Positions 36,564 through 44,898 of a stretch of 64,000 nucleotides of DNA are shown one piece after another. A program made the translations under genes and the position numbers. How positions within the stretch are numbered: the first letter of the stretch is position 1; each line of letters begins with the position of its first letter. The stretch spans positions 100,446-164,445 of the forward strand of contig NZ_BJNG01000006.1 in assembly GCF_006539565.1 (NCBI RefSeq), given 5' to 3'. The notes below the pieces were generated by a model. The model was not told where the DNA came from. It did no database searches and saw only the letters and a program-made list of their open reading frames with translations. Origin of the DNA: Pseudonocardia hydrocarbonoxydans. GTDB taxonomy: Bacteria > Actinomycetota > Actinomycetes > Mycobacteriales > Pseudonocardiaceae.

Positions 36564-39224
36564 TCACAGCCGACGCACCACCTCGAGTGCCGGTCGCCGG
36601 GCGAGGCGCGCGGCGCCGGCGGCGGCCGCGGCGAGCGCCGCCACGGTCAACGCGGCGATCAGGGCCAGGTAGCTCCAGGGCACGGCGGCCACCGAGGGCG
36701 GGGGGTCGAACACCCCCTTGAGCACGGTCACCAGCATCGCCGAGAGCAGCCAGCCGCCGACCGCGCCGAGGGCCAGGCCCCCGACCGCCAGTACCGCGGC
36801 CTCGCCCAGGACGAAGCCGCGCAGCTGGCCCGGGCTCGCGCCCAGTGCCCGCGCGATGGCGAAGGAGCGCCGTCGTTCGGCCAGGCCGAGCGCCAGCACC
36901 AGCCCGCCGGAGGCCACGGCGAGGACGAGCGCGAAGCCCAGCTCGACGCGGGTCAACCCGGCGAGGTCCACCGAGGTCAGGCTGGAGCCGATCCGGGTGC
37001 GGGCGTTGGCGATGTCGGTGACCGTCGCCGAGGCGCCCAGCTGGGTCCGGATCCGGTCGGCCACGGCGGTGGTGTCGCGACCGCCCGTGTCGACCAGGAA
37101 GGACCCGACCGCGTCGCTGCCCGTCGCCTGCGCCAGGTAGGCGGCGTTGGCGACGAAGAAGCTGTCCTTCGGCGCGGTCGGGAACTCGGTCACCACGCCG
37201 ACGTAGTGGAACGGCACGGAGACCAGGGCACCGCTGCGCCCGTCCTTGATACGCAGGTTGAGCAGGTCGCCGGGCTGGAGCTGGAAGTCCTTCACCGTCT
37301 CCGCGCTGACCAGGACGGAGTCGGGCCGCGCGGCGAGGGTGTCCATCAGGCCCCGCGCGGTGCCACCCTGGAAGTAGGCGTCCTGCAACGCCGTGGCGCC
37401 CGTGATCGTCGCGGGGTCGACGCCGTAGACGTCCTGCAGGTCGGCCCCGACGTAGCCGAACCGGTGCTGCACGGGTTCGACGCCGCGTACGCCGGGCACC
37501 GCGGCGAGCGCGCGGGCGGCGTCGGGTCCGACGACGACACCGGGCGACTCGGTCACGGTCACATCGGCCCCGTTGGTGAGCAGCGCGTCCACCTCGGCCT
37601 GCTGCCGGTAGGTCGCGTTGAACGTGGCCGTCGACGCCGCGAACGACAGTGCGAGGGCCAGCAGCACCACCGACCGGCCGAGTGGGCGGCGTTGCCGTGC
37701 CAGCGTCGCCGCGACCGTCTGTGACAGACCTCCGGCCAGCGGGCGCAGCCCGCTCCCGACCAGGCGCCTGCCCCGGCCGAGCACCAGGTCGGCGATCCGC
37801 CAGCCGAGCAGCCCGACCCCCACCCAGAGCAGGGCCGGTCCGGCGAACGCCCAGTAGGACACCGAGATCGTCGGCACCCCCTCGGGCGCGAGCACCAGCG
37901 TGTAGTTCGACGCGCCGGCCGCCCAGAACACCAGCCCGGACAGTACGAGCAGTACGACGTCGAGCCCGAAGCGTGCCCACCACGGCGGGCGCGGGCGCTC
38001 GGCCGCGCTACGGCCCGCGGCAACCGTCGAACCGCGCAGATCGCGCCACGCCGGCAGCAGCACGGTCGCCCCGGCCACGGCGAACCCGAACACGGCCGCC
38101 GCGGCGATCCACCCGGCGGCCGCGAGCGGGGTGGCGCCGAACGCGGCGGAACCGAAGGCGAGCTGCCCGACCACCGCGGCCACCCCGAGCCCGGTCACGG
38201 CCCCGAGGAGGCCGACCGTCGCGGCCTCGGTGGCGGCCAGCGCCAGTACCTGCCGGGCCGACGCGCCCCGGGTGCGCAACAGGGCCTGCTCGCGGCGGCG
38301 CCGGGACGCGCCCGCGCCGGTCACGGCGGCGGTCAGCAGCCCGGCGAGCACGGCACCGGGCACGCCGAGGAACAGGAACAGCACCTGCGCGTACGCGGCG
38401 TCGCTGCGGGCCGCGCCGAGCGCCGCACCCAGGTTGTCCCCGACGAGCGCACCGCCCGCGGTCGCCGCCTCGAGGTTGCGGGCGGCACCGGTCTCGGCGA
38501 TGTATGCCGATGCCGGGTCGGCGGGCAGGTCGTGGGTACGGGTGGCGTGCACCTGCGTCGTGGCGACGTCGGGCCGCGACCCGGCCAACGACGCGTACAG
38601 GTCCTGCCAGCGGTTCTGCGGCAGCAGCAGCACGTTGTCCGGTGGCGCCGAGGGTTGACCGCCCGGGGGCGCCCCGACCTTCTGGAACAGCGAGTCGGCG
38701 GCCGGCAACTCGACCACGCCGTCGACGCGCACGGTCGTCGCGGGCCCGCCGAGCACGTTCACGGTGATCGAGTCACCCGGCGCCACCCCGAGGTTGGCGG
38801 CGGTCTGCTGGGCCACCAGGACACCGTCGCCGGCGCCGGCCAGCACACGTAGCTCGCCGGGGAACGTCGTGGCGTACCCGTCGGGCAGCCCCAGGACGAC
38901 CGCGGCACCGGTCGTCTGCGTCGTCGCCCCGGTGGTCGCGGACAGCCCGTCCGCGCGGCCGAAGCCGACCGGCTGCGCCGCGACCGTGCCCGGCGCGGCG
39001 CGGACCGCGTCGAGCACGGCGGCCGCGTCGCCTCCCGGTTGCACCTCGACCTGCCAGTCCACCGGGACGGACCTCGCCGCCCGCTCGGTCATGCTCGCCT
39101 GGGCACCGGTGAGGAAGGCACCCAGCGAGGCCAGCAGCGCGACCGCCACCGCCACCCCGGCCGAGGCGGCGAGGATGCGTGCGGCCCGGCGCGCGACCAG
39201 CCCCCGCCACCAGAGCGCGATCAC
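36564..39224 (-). CDS. FtsX/MacB-type ABC transporter permease
   Basis: 886 residues with two FtsX permease modules: a membrane anchor at the N-terminus, a large extracytosolic domain (about 40-270), three helices (about 290-400), a second pair of blocks (about 445-540), another extracytosolic domain (about 545-760) and three C-terminal helices (about 765-880). SRRRREQALLRTRGASARQVL and ERRRSFAIARALGASPGQLRG are the coupling-helix sequences of the family. Such pumps use mechanotransmission on envelope lipids or proteins. GTG 39224 overlaps the ATPase stop. Confidence 0.9.
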   Translation of the reverse strand: MIALWWRGLVARRAARILAASAGVAVAVALLASLGAFLTGAQASMTERAARSVPVDWQVEVQPGGDAAAVLDAVRAAPGTVAAQPVGFGRADGLSATTGATTQTTGAAVVLGLPDGYATTFPGELRVLAGAGDGVLVAQQTAANLGVAPGDSITVNVLGGPATTVRVDGVVELPAADSLFQKVGAPPGGQPSAPPDNVLLLPQNRWQDLYASLAGSRPDVATTQVHATRTHDLPADPASAYIAETGAARNLEAATAGGALVGDNLGAALGAARSDAAYAQVLFLFLGVPGAVLAGLLTAAVTGAGASRRRREQALLRTRGASARQVLALAATEAATVGLLGAVTGLGVAAVVGQLAFGSAAFGATPLAAAGWIAAAAVFGFAVAGATVLLPAWRDLRGSTVAAGRSAAERPRPPWWARFGLDVVLLVLSGLVFWAAGASNYTLVLAPEGVPTISVSYWAFAGPALLWVGVGLLGWRIADLVLGRGRRLVGSGLRPLAGGLSQTVAATLARQRRPLGRSVVLLALALSFAASTATFNATYRQQAEVDALLTNGADVTVTESPGVVVGPDAARALAAVPGVRGVEPVQHRFGYVGADLQDVYGVDPATITGATALQDAYFQGGTARGLMDTLAARPDSVLVSAETVKDFQLQPGDLLNLRIKDGRSGALVSVPFHYVGVVTEFPTAPKDSFFVANAAYLAQATGSDAVGSFLVDTGGRDTTAVADRIRTQLGASATVTDIANARTRIGSSLTSVDLAGLTRVELGFALVLAVASGGLVLALGLAERRRSFAIARALGASPGQLRGFVLGEAAVLAVGGLALGAVGGWLLSAMLVTVLKGVFDPPPSVAAVPWSYLALIAALTVAALAAAAAGAARLARRPALEVVRRL

Positions 39225-39955
39225 GACGGACCCCGCAGGCCGGCACCCGACGCCGACGCCCCGGTGTGCACCCGGCCGTCGGCCATCCGCCAGCTCGTCC
39301 GCATCCGGGCGGCGACGGTCTCGTCGTGGGTGCCGATCACCAGGCCCGCGTTCAGCTCGTCCGCGGTGTCGATCAGCACGTCGACGACCCGGTGCGCGGC
39401 GGCCCGGTCCAATCGGCCGGTCGGCTCGTCGGCCAGGATCAGGGCGGGCCGCGCGGCCAGTACCCGGGCGACGGCGACCCGCTGGGCCTGGCCCCCGGAT
39501 ATCTCGTCGGGAAGTTTCGCCGCGAGCTCCCCGATGCCCAGCGTCGCCAGCGCCGCGCCCGCGGCGAGTGCCGCGGCGTCGGTGGGGACCCCGGCGATCA
39601 GCAACGGGAGCGCGACGTTCTCGGCCACGTCGAGGTCGGGCAGCAGGCTCTGACCCTGGAACACCACCCCCACCAGGCCCGGCCGGCCGGCCGGGGAGCC
39701 GCGCCAGGTCGGCCAGGCCACGATGCCCGACGTGGGGGTGTCCAGGCCGGAGAGCAGGTGCAGCAGCGTCGACTTGCCCGACCCGGACGGACCGCTCAGC
39801 GCGATGCGGTCCCCCCGGTGCACCGCGCAGTGCACGCCGTGCGCCGCGGCCACGGCGCCCGGGCCACGACCGTGCACCCGTGCCGCACCGACGCACTCCA
39901 CGAGCAGCTCCCCCTGCGGGCGTGACGCCCACCGGATCCGGTCCAGGACGGTCAC
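39221..39955 (-). CDS. ABC transporter ATP-binding protein (MacB/LolD type), first of two
   Basis: 244 residues. Walker A GPSGSGKST, Q-loop FQGQSLLP, signature ISGGQAQRVAVAR, Walker B LILADEPTGRLD and H-loop THDE all present. The N-terminus has a ~35-residue extension before the fold. GTG 39955 overlaps the preceding ATPase stop and its own stop overlaps the permease start. Confidence 0.92.
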   Translation of the reverse strand: MTVLDRIRWASRPQGELLVECVGAARVHGRGPGAVAAAHGVHCAVHRGDRIALSGPSGSGKSTLLHLLSGLDTPTSGIVAWPTWRGSPAGRPGLVGVVFQGQSLLPDLDVAENVALPLLIAGVPTDAAALAAGAALATLGIGELAAKLPDEISGGQAQRVAVARVLAARPALILADEPTGRLDRAAAHRVVDVLIDTADELNAGLVIGTHDETVAARMRTSWRMADGRVHTGASASGAGLRGPS

Positions 39956-40641
39956 GACGCCAGCCGCCCGTCGGTGAGCGTCAGAACCCGGTGCGCCGTC
40001 GCGGCCACGACCGGGGAGTGGCTGGCCACCAGGACCGCGGTGCCCCGGCGGGTGGCGTCGACGATGAGGTCGAGCACGACGGCCTCGGTGGCCGCGTCGA
40101 GCTCACCGGTCGGCTCGTCGGCCAGCAGCACGGGTGGGTCGTTGGCCAGCGCCACGGCCAGCCCGGCGCGCGCGGCCTCGCCACCGGACAGGGTCGCCGG
40201 CACGGCCCGGGCCCGGTCCGCGATCCCGACGGTGGCCAGCAGTTCGGCCGGTCGGATCGGGTCGTCCCGCCCGGCCAGCTGCTGGGCCAGCGCGATGTTC
40301 GCCTCGACGGACAGGTGTTCCACGAGATTGCCGCTCTGGAACAACACCCCGACCGATCGGGCGCGCAGCCGGGCGCGCACCGGCTCCGGCCGGTGACTCA
40401 TCCGCTCCCCGCCGACCGTCACCGCGCCACCGTCGGGCTCGTCGAGCCCGGCCAGGCAGGCGAGCAGGGTCGACTTGCCCGATCCGGAGGGTCCGACGAC
40501 GGCGACCAGCTCGCCCGGCTGGACCGACATGCTCACCCCCTGCAGCGCGAGGGTCTCCTCGTCGCCGACCCGGAAGAACCGGTAGAGCGACCGGGCCTCC
40601 AGGGCCGGGCCCGTGGTCCCGTCGACGGTCGCGCCGCTCAT
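39952..40641 (-). CDS. ABC transporter ATP-binding protein (MacB/LolD type), second of two
   Basis: 229 residues. Walker A GPSGSGKST, FQSGNLVEHL, signature LSGGEAARAGLAVAL, Walker B LLADEPTGELD, H-loop SHSPV. The signature has EAARAGL rather than EQQRVAI. ATG 40641 overlaps the lipoprotein stop (TGATG). Two different ATPases for one double-module permease suggests an asymmetric ATPase pair. Confidence 0.92.
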   Translation of the reverse strand: MSGATVDGTTGPALEARSLYRFFRVGDEETLALQGVSMSVQPGELVAVVGPSGSGKSTLLACLAGLDEPDGGAVTVGGERMSHRPEPVRARLRARSVGVLFQSGNLVEHLSVEANIALAQQLAGRDDPIRPAELLATVGIADRARAVPATLSGGEAARAGLAVALANDPPVLLADEPTGELDAATEAVVLDLIVDATRRGTAVLVASHSPVVAATAHRVLTLTDGRLAS

Positions 40642-41282
40642 CAGAGCCACCCGACCGAGTCGCTGACGATCCGCCAGGGGTCGACGTTGTCGGCGCCCTG
40701 CGGCCCGGACAGGGTCACGATCAGCTCCTGGCCGCCGCGCCAGAACTCGTAGCGCTCCACGGCCGTGCGCACCGACTTGCCGGTCACCGGGTCGGCGGGC
40801 GAGCTCGCGGTGTAGGTGACGAGCACCGCGGGGCCGCCCTTGCGCTGCACCGCCGTCACGTCCCCCGGCTGGAAGCCCGGCACCGACGACGCGAGCGCGG
40901 GCACCTCCTGCGCGGTCGCCGACGCGACGTCCGGAGCAGCCGGGCTCGGGACCGACTCGATGCGCACCGAGTTGAACTTGTCGGTGAACACCACCGCGGC
41001 GCCGTCGGTGCTGCGGGCCCAGCCCTCGGGCACCGAGACCCGGAACGCGCCGCCGGGCGGCGAGAACGGCACGAACACCTGGTTGTCGGGGATGTCGCCA
41101 GCCGCGTTCACCTCCGGCGCGTTCGGGTCGACCGCCCCTGGCGGGGCACCGGGTGCCGGGGCGGCGCTCGGCGGTGCCGGGGAACCGGTCGCGGTCGCCG
41201 CGGCCCCACCGCAGGCGGCGAGAGCCAGGACGAGGGCGGTCAGGCCGATCGCGATGGCGCCGCCGCGCCGAACCGTTGCCAT
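40641..41282 (-). CDS. Exported lipoprotein, first gene of the ABC operon
   Basis: 213 residues. Type II signal with lipobox LAAC (Cys24), a Pro/Ala-rich linker and a LpqN/PsbP-like domain (FRVSVPEGWARSTDGAAVVFTD, SVRIESV). It ends DPWRIVSDSVGWL. GGAGGATCCCC precedes ATG 41282. Likely the extracytosolic partner of the FtsX-type pump. A weak DR box lies 84-99 nt upstream in the region shared with the divergent S1C protease gene. Confidence 0.85.
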   Translation of the reverse strand: MATVRRGGAIAIGLTALVLALAACGGAAATATGSPAPPSAAPAPGAPPGAVDPNAPEVNAAGDIPDNQVFVPFSPPGGAFRVSVPEGWARSTDGAAVVFTDKFNSVRIESVPSPAAPDVASATAQEVPALASSVPGFQPGDVTAVQRKGGPAVLVTYTASSPADPVTGKSVRTAVERYEFWRGGQELIVTLSGPQGADNVDPWRIVSDSVGWL

Positions 41283-41365
41283 GGGGATCCTCCGGGTGCG
41301 TCGTTCCGTTCGAGCGGGTCGATCGCGACGCTAGGGACGGTCGGCACAGGCGGCGGTGTGCCCGC

Positions 41366-41381
41366 GCACAGCGGACGGTTA
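41366..41381 (-). promoter_or_regulatory. DR box 6, weaker copy (TAACC-GTCCGC-TGTGC)
   Basis: Shares the CCGTCCGC core with DR box 2, which also precedes a minus-strand operon beside a strong plus-strand DR box. Upstream of the lipoprotein-ABC operon. Confidence 0.4.
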
Positions 41382-41407
41382 AGCGGAGGTGGCCCGGCGC
41401 CTCGCCC

Positions 41408-41423
41408 TCAGCGTCCGCACAGC
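41408..41423 (+). promoter_or_regulatory. DR box 5 (TCAGC-GTCCGC-ACAGC)
   Basis: The clearest copy: both half-sites xCAGC, 11-bp period, 22-37 nt before the S1C protease ATG. Confidence 0.7.
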
Positions 41424-41444
41424 GAGGCCGCGAACCGTGGTGCC

Positions 41445-42383
41445 ATGACCACCGGATCCCTGCGCACCGATCCCGCCGACCCGGCCCTCGCCGACGCGAC
41501 GCCGACGGACCCGGCGATGCCCGCCGTCCCCGGCCGGCACCGGATCGCCGGACCGCCACCGGGGTGGGCCGCACCCCCGCCGGGGCCGCTGCCCCCCGGC
41601 CCGGTCGGTCATCCGTCCGGTCATCCCCGGCGGCGCGGGATCGCGGCCGTCGCGGCGGTTGCGATCGCCGCCGCGGCGCTGGGCGGCGGGGTGGGCGGGT
41701 TCGTCGGGTACGAGGCCGCGGCCACCGGCGTCGTGGCTGCACCGGCCGCGGCCGGCACCGTCGCCCAGGTCGCGCAGAAGGTCCTGCCCAGCGTGGTTCA
41801 GCTGCAGGGTTCGTCGAGCGAGGGGTCCGGCGTGGTGCTCTCCGCGGACGGCCTGATCCTGACCAACGACCACGTCGTCGCCGGCGCGGGTGGCGGCCTG
41901 ACCGCCCTGTTCCAGGACGGCGGCACCGCCCCGGTGACCGTGGTGGGCAGCGATCCGGCGGCCGACCTGGCCGTGGTGCGCGCCCGCGGGGTGTCCGGGC
42001 TGACCCCTGCAGACGTCGGCACGTCGGCCGGCCTGCAGGTGGGTCAGCAGGTCCTCGCCGTCGGCTCGCCGCTCGGGCTGACCGGCACCGTCACCAGCGG
42101 CATCGTCAGTGCCCTCGACCGGCCGGTGACGCCGGGCGGCCACGTCGTCGTCGCCGCCGGCTCGGCACCGGTCTCGGCCATCCAGACCGACGCGGCGATC
42201 AACCCGGGCAACTCCGGCGGCCCGCTGGTGGACATGCAGGGCCGCGTGGTCGGTATCAACACCGCCATCGCCACGCTCGGCCGTGCGGGATCCGGGCAGG
42301 CGGGATCGATCGGCCTGGGCTTCGCCATACCGATCGACGAGGTCATGCAACTCGTCGGCCGGCTCGCGTCACAGAACGGGTGA
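41445..42383 (+). CDS. Membrane-anchored S1C (HtrA/DegP-like) serine protease without PDZ
   Basis: 312 residues. A Pro-rich cytosolic segment is followed by one membrane helix (about 68-88), then a trypsin-like domain with His143 (TNDHVV), Asp174 (AADLAVV) and Ser257 (NPGNSGGP). The protein stops right after the protease fold, so the PDZ domain of typical PepD/HtrA proteins is missing; it may be controlled differently. ATG 41445 has no strong ribosome-binding site. DR box 5 lies immediately upstream. Confidence 0.9.
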   Translation: MTTGSLRTDPADPALADATPTDPAMPAVPGRHRIAGPPPGWAAPPPGPLPPGPVGHPSGHPRRRGIAAVAAVAIAAAALGGGVGGFVGYEAAATGVVAAPAAAGTVAQVAQKVLPSVVQLQGSSSEGSGVVLSADGLILTNDHVVAGAGGGLTALFQDGGTAPVTVVGSDPAADLAVVRARGVSGLTPADVGTSAGLQVGQQVLAVGSPLGLTGTVTSGIVSALDRPVTPGGHVVVAAGSAPVSAIQTDAAINPGNSGGPLVDMQGRVVGINTAIATLGRAGSGQAGSIGLGFAIPIDEVMQLVGRLASQNG

Positions 42384-43824
42384 GGTGCCATGCGTGTGGG
42401 GTCGGGCCCCGGCGCGGGCGGTGCGGGAGAACAGCAGTCCGGCGGTGAGGGCGAGCAGGACCGCCGCGATGGGGCAGTGTGGCGGCGGCACCGAGGGTGT
42501 CCACACCGGTGAGCACGGCGATCGGGACCAGCGCCGCGCCGGCGGTGCCGACGGCGGAGAACACCGCCAGCGGCAGCGCCTCGCGCCCTGCCGGTGCGGC
42601 GCAGGCGACCATGGCCCCGGCTCCGGGGTGGAACAAGGCCGCGCGGGCTCCGCCGACCCCGACCGCGGCGACGACGCGGTCGGCGGCGTCGAGCAGCGCC
42701 ACGGCGAAGCGGGGGTCGCCGACCCGGCCGAGCACGGGGCGGTCGGTGACCGCGGTGGCGGGCCAGCCCAGGATGGTGAGTTTCACCCCGTGCACGTAGG
42801 TGCTGTAGCCGGGCACGGGGGCCCGGGCGGGGAGGTCGGCGGCGGCGGGGATGCCGAGATCGGTCAGCAGGGTGGTGGCCGCGACGGCGGCCTGGCCCAG
42901 GGCGGCGCCCCAGTGCTCGACGCGCACAGTTTGGCCGTCCGGGCCGGGGAACGCGGCGAGATCACCCACGGCGTAGAGGCCAGGCCGCTCCGGGGCCCGC
43001 TGGGCGGCGTCGACCAGCACACCACCGCCGCCCGGCGCGGTCACGTCGTTGCCGTGCAGCCAGCCGGTGGCCGGTTCGACCCCGAGACAGGCCAGCACCA
43101 CGCGGGCGGGCACACCGGTCCCGTCGTCGAGTTCGATGAGCAGGTCCCCGTCGTGCTCCTGGGATGGGCCCGCTTCCCCGACCGCGCTGAATCCTGGTGC
43201 CCAACCGCAGATCGACGCCGACGGCGCGGTGGGTCCGGGCGATCCAGTCCGCGACGGTGGCGCCGACCTGGCGGGCCATCGGCCGCCGGGCCGGGTCGAC
43301 CACGGTGACCGACGCGCCCGCGGCCGCCAGCACCCCCGCGGTCTCGTTACCGATCAGCCCGGCCCCGGCGACCACCACCGGCCCCGCACGCTGCGCGAGC
43401 AACCCGCGCAGCCGTGCGGTGTCGGCCGCGGTGCGCAGCGTCAGGACCCGGTCGGGCACGCCCTCCTCGACGGGGGCGGGCAGGGTCCGCGGGGTGGCGC
43501 GCCGGTGGCCAGCACCACCACGTCCGCCCCCAACCATCTGCCATCGGCCAGCTCCACCGCCGGGCCGGCGGCGTGCAGGGATCGGGCCACGGTCGCGGTG
43601 CGCCAGTCGATCCCGAGCCCGTCCATCCCCGGCAGCGCGACGCCCGCGTCGTCGACCGCACCCGAGAGCAGGCCCTTGTTGACCGTGGTCCGGTTGTAGG
43701 GGGCACGGCCCTCGGCGCCGAGCACGATCACCTCGACCTCCGGTGCCGCCCGGGCCACCGCGACCGCCGTGGCGCTGCCCGCTCCCCCGGCTCCCACGAT
43801 GACCACCCGTGTGCTGTGTCGCAT
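42369..43824 (-). pseudogene. FAD/NAD(P)-dependent oxidoreductase, frameshifted and joined to a permease tail
   Basis: Frame 1 from ATG 43824: RVVIVGAGGAGSATAVAVA and RAPYNRTTVNKGLLSG (rubredoxin/nitrite reductase-type flavoprotein). Frame 2 from ~43497: DRVLTLRTAADTARLRGLL and VVVAGAGLIGNETAGVLAA. Frame 3 from ~43180: ARVVLACLGVEPATGWL and RPGLYAVGDLAAFP. The frame then runs in frame into a membrane-protein tail (PAGREALPLAVFSAVGTAGA, and after one more shift PIAAVLLALTAGLLFSR) that resembles an MFS C-terminus. Two or three indels plus a fusion point. It overlaps the 3' end of the S1C gene and is divergent from copZ. Confidence 0.72.
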
Positions 43825-43876
43825 CGGTCGTTCCTGCCTTTCGATCGTCGATTCCGGCCGGCCCATCTGTACCATG

Positions 43877-43891
43877 TACACCTAGGGGGTA
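43877..43891. promoter_or_regulatory. CsoR operator overlapping the copZ -10
   Basis: TACACCTAGGGGGTA, an imperfect palindrome matching the CsoR type. It overlaps TATCGT (43890-43895), a -10-like hexamer reading toward copZ. Confidence 0.6.
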
Positions 43892-43956
43892 TCGTTGTCG
43901 GTACCCGGGAGAACCTGGACGAGGATCGAGATTTTCGACGAGAGGAGCACGCCGCG

Positions 43957-44163
43957 ATGGCGAGCAGCACCTACACCGTGCGAGGCATGACCTGCGACCA
44001 CTGCGTGAGCTCGGTGACCGCCGAGGTCACCAAGATCCCCGGCGTCACCGGCGTGGACGTGGACGTGGCCCAGGGACGGCTGACCGTGACCAGCACCGAG
44101 ACGGTCCCGGTCGAGGCCGTGACCGAGGCGGTCGAGGAGGCCGGCTACACGGTCGTCGGCTGA
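43957..44163 (+). CDS. copZ: Copper chaperone CopZ (HMA domain)
   Basis: 68 residues, one ferredoxin-like HMA domain with Cu(I) motif GMTCDHC. Carries Cu(I) to the CopA ATPase and CsoR. GAGGAG lies upstream of ATG 43957. It has its own CsoR-type operator and is separated from csoR by a hairpin terminator, so it is a separate transcript of the same regulon. Confidence 0.92.
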   Translation: MASSTYTVRGMTCDHCVSSVTAEVTKIPGVTGVDVDVAQGRLTVTSTETVPVEAVTEAVEEAGYTVVG

Positions 44164-44174
44164 GATCCGGGACG

Positions 44175-44202
44175 GGTGGGCCCGGAACCGTCCGGGCCCA
44201 CC
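44175..44202. terminator. Hairpin between copZ and csoR
   Basis: 12-bp perfect stem GGTGGGCCCGGA with a 4-nt ACCG loop, ending just before the csoR operator. Confidence 0.75.
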
Positions 44203-44210
44203 TGGCGGAA

Positions 44211-44228
44211 TAACCCCCTAGGGGTATA
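44211..44228. promoter_or_regulatory. CsoR operator of the csoR-copA operon
   Basis: TAACCCCCTAGGGGTATA contains the exact palindrome CCCCTAGGGG and abuts TATAGA (44225-44230), a good -10. Copper loading of CsoR should release it. Confidence 0.75.
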
Positions 44229-44278
44229 GAGTTGGGTCAGAGGCCGGGACAGACCGGCGACGAGGCGAGGGAGACATC

Positions 44279-44560
44279 GTGGCCAGCTACGGCAACGACA
44301 AGGAGGACTATCTCAAGCGGCTGCGCCGCATCGAGGGCCAGGTCCGCGGGCTGCAGAAGATGATCGACGACGACAAGTACTGCATCGACATCCTCACCCA
44401 GGTCTCCGCGGTCACCCGCGCCCTGCAGTCGTTCTCCCTGGGCCTGCTCGACGAGCACCTGGCGGGGTGCGTGGTCGACGCCGCCGCCAAGGGCGGCCCC
44501 GAGGCCGACGCGAAGGTCCGCGAGGCGTCGGAGGCCATCGCCCGCCTGGTCCGCTCCTGA
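44279..44560 (+). CDS. csoR: Copper-sensing repressor CsoR
   Basis: 93 residues. The Cu(I) ligand set is complete: Cys35 (DDKYCID), His60 and Cys64 (DEHLAGC). Helical core [15 protein letters not shown] and [15 protein letters not shown] 44279 follows GAGGGAGA. Compare the CstR paralogue at 32189, identical in Cys positions but with Gly for His60. First gene of the copper operon running to the multicopper oxidase. Confidence 0.94.
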   Translation: MASYGNDKEDYLKRLRRIEGQVRGLQKMIDDDKYCIDILTQVSAVTRALQSFSLGLLDEHLAGCVVDAAAKGGPEADAKVREASEAIARLVRS

Positions 44561-44665
44561 CCGACCGCGGGCGCGCACCAGCGACCGCACCCGATCATCC
44601 GGGCACCTCCGGGGCCCGACACCGCCGCCCATCCAGCGGCCAACCACCAGGAGGGTGGGACAACC

Positions 44666-44860
44666 ATGCCCACATCACTCAAGCTCGCCGGTTTCGCCGC
44701 GGCCGTCGCACTGGTCTTCGGCGGCGCGCTGGGCGTCGGCGCCGCGGTCGGCAGCCCGGCCCCAGCGGTCTCCGCCGAACGCGACGGGATGACCGGAACG
44801 GACGGCATGCCGGGCATGGGCGGCCCGCAGGCCCCCATGGCGCCGATGCCCGGTCACTGA
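44666..44860 (+). CDS. Small exported Met/His-rich protein
   Basis: 64 residues. Signal segment [21 protein letters not shown], then a short mature part with spaced methionines ending [13 protein letters not shown] and MAPMPGH. Met/His residues could bind copper outside the membrane. The N-terminus looks like that of longer exported proteins of copper clusters (from memory), so this may be a truncated form; the stop is clean, with no further homologous frame downstream. GGAGGGTGGG precedes ATG 44666. Confidence 0.7.
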   Translation: MPTSLKLAGFAAAVALVFGGALGVGAAVGSPAPAVSAERDGMTGTDGMPGMGGPQAPMAPMPGH

Positions 44861-44898
44861 CCGCCAGCACGCACCGATCACGCTCGAGGAGGATCGCC

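Noticed and set aside
38764..40752. Long plus-strand frames over the ABC genes
   Set aside because: Shadow frames opposite well-supported minus-strand ABC ATPases and permease.
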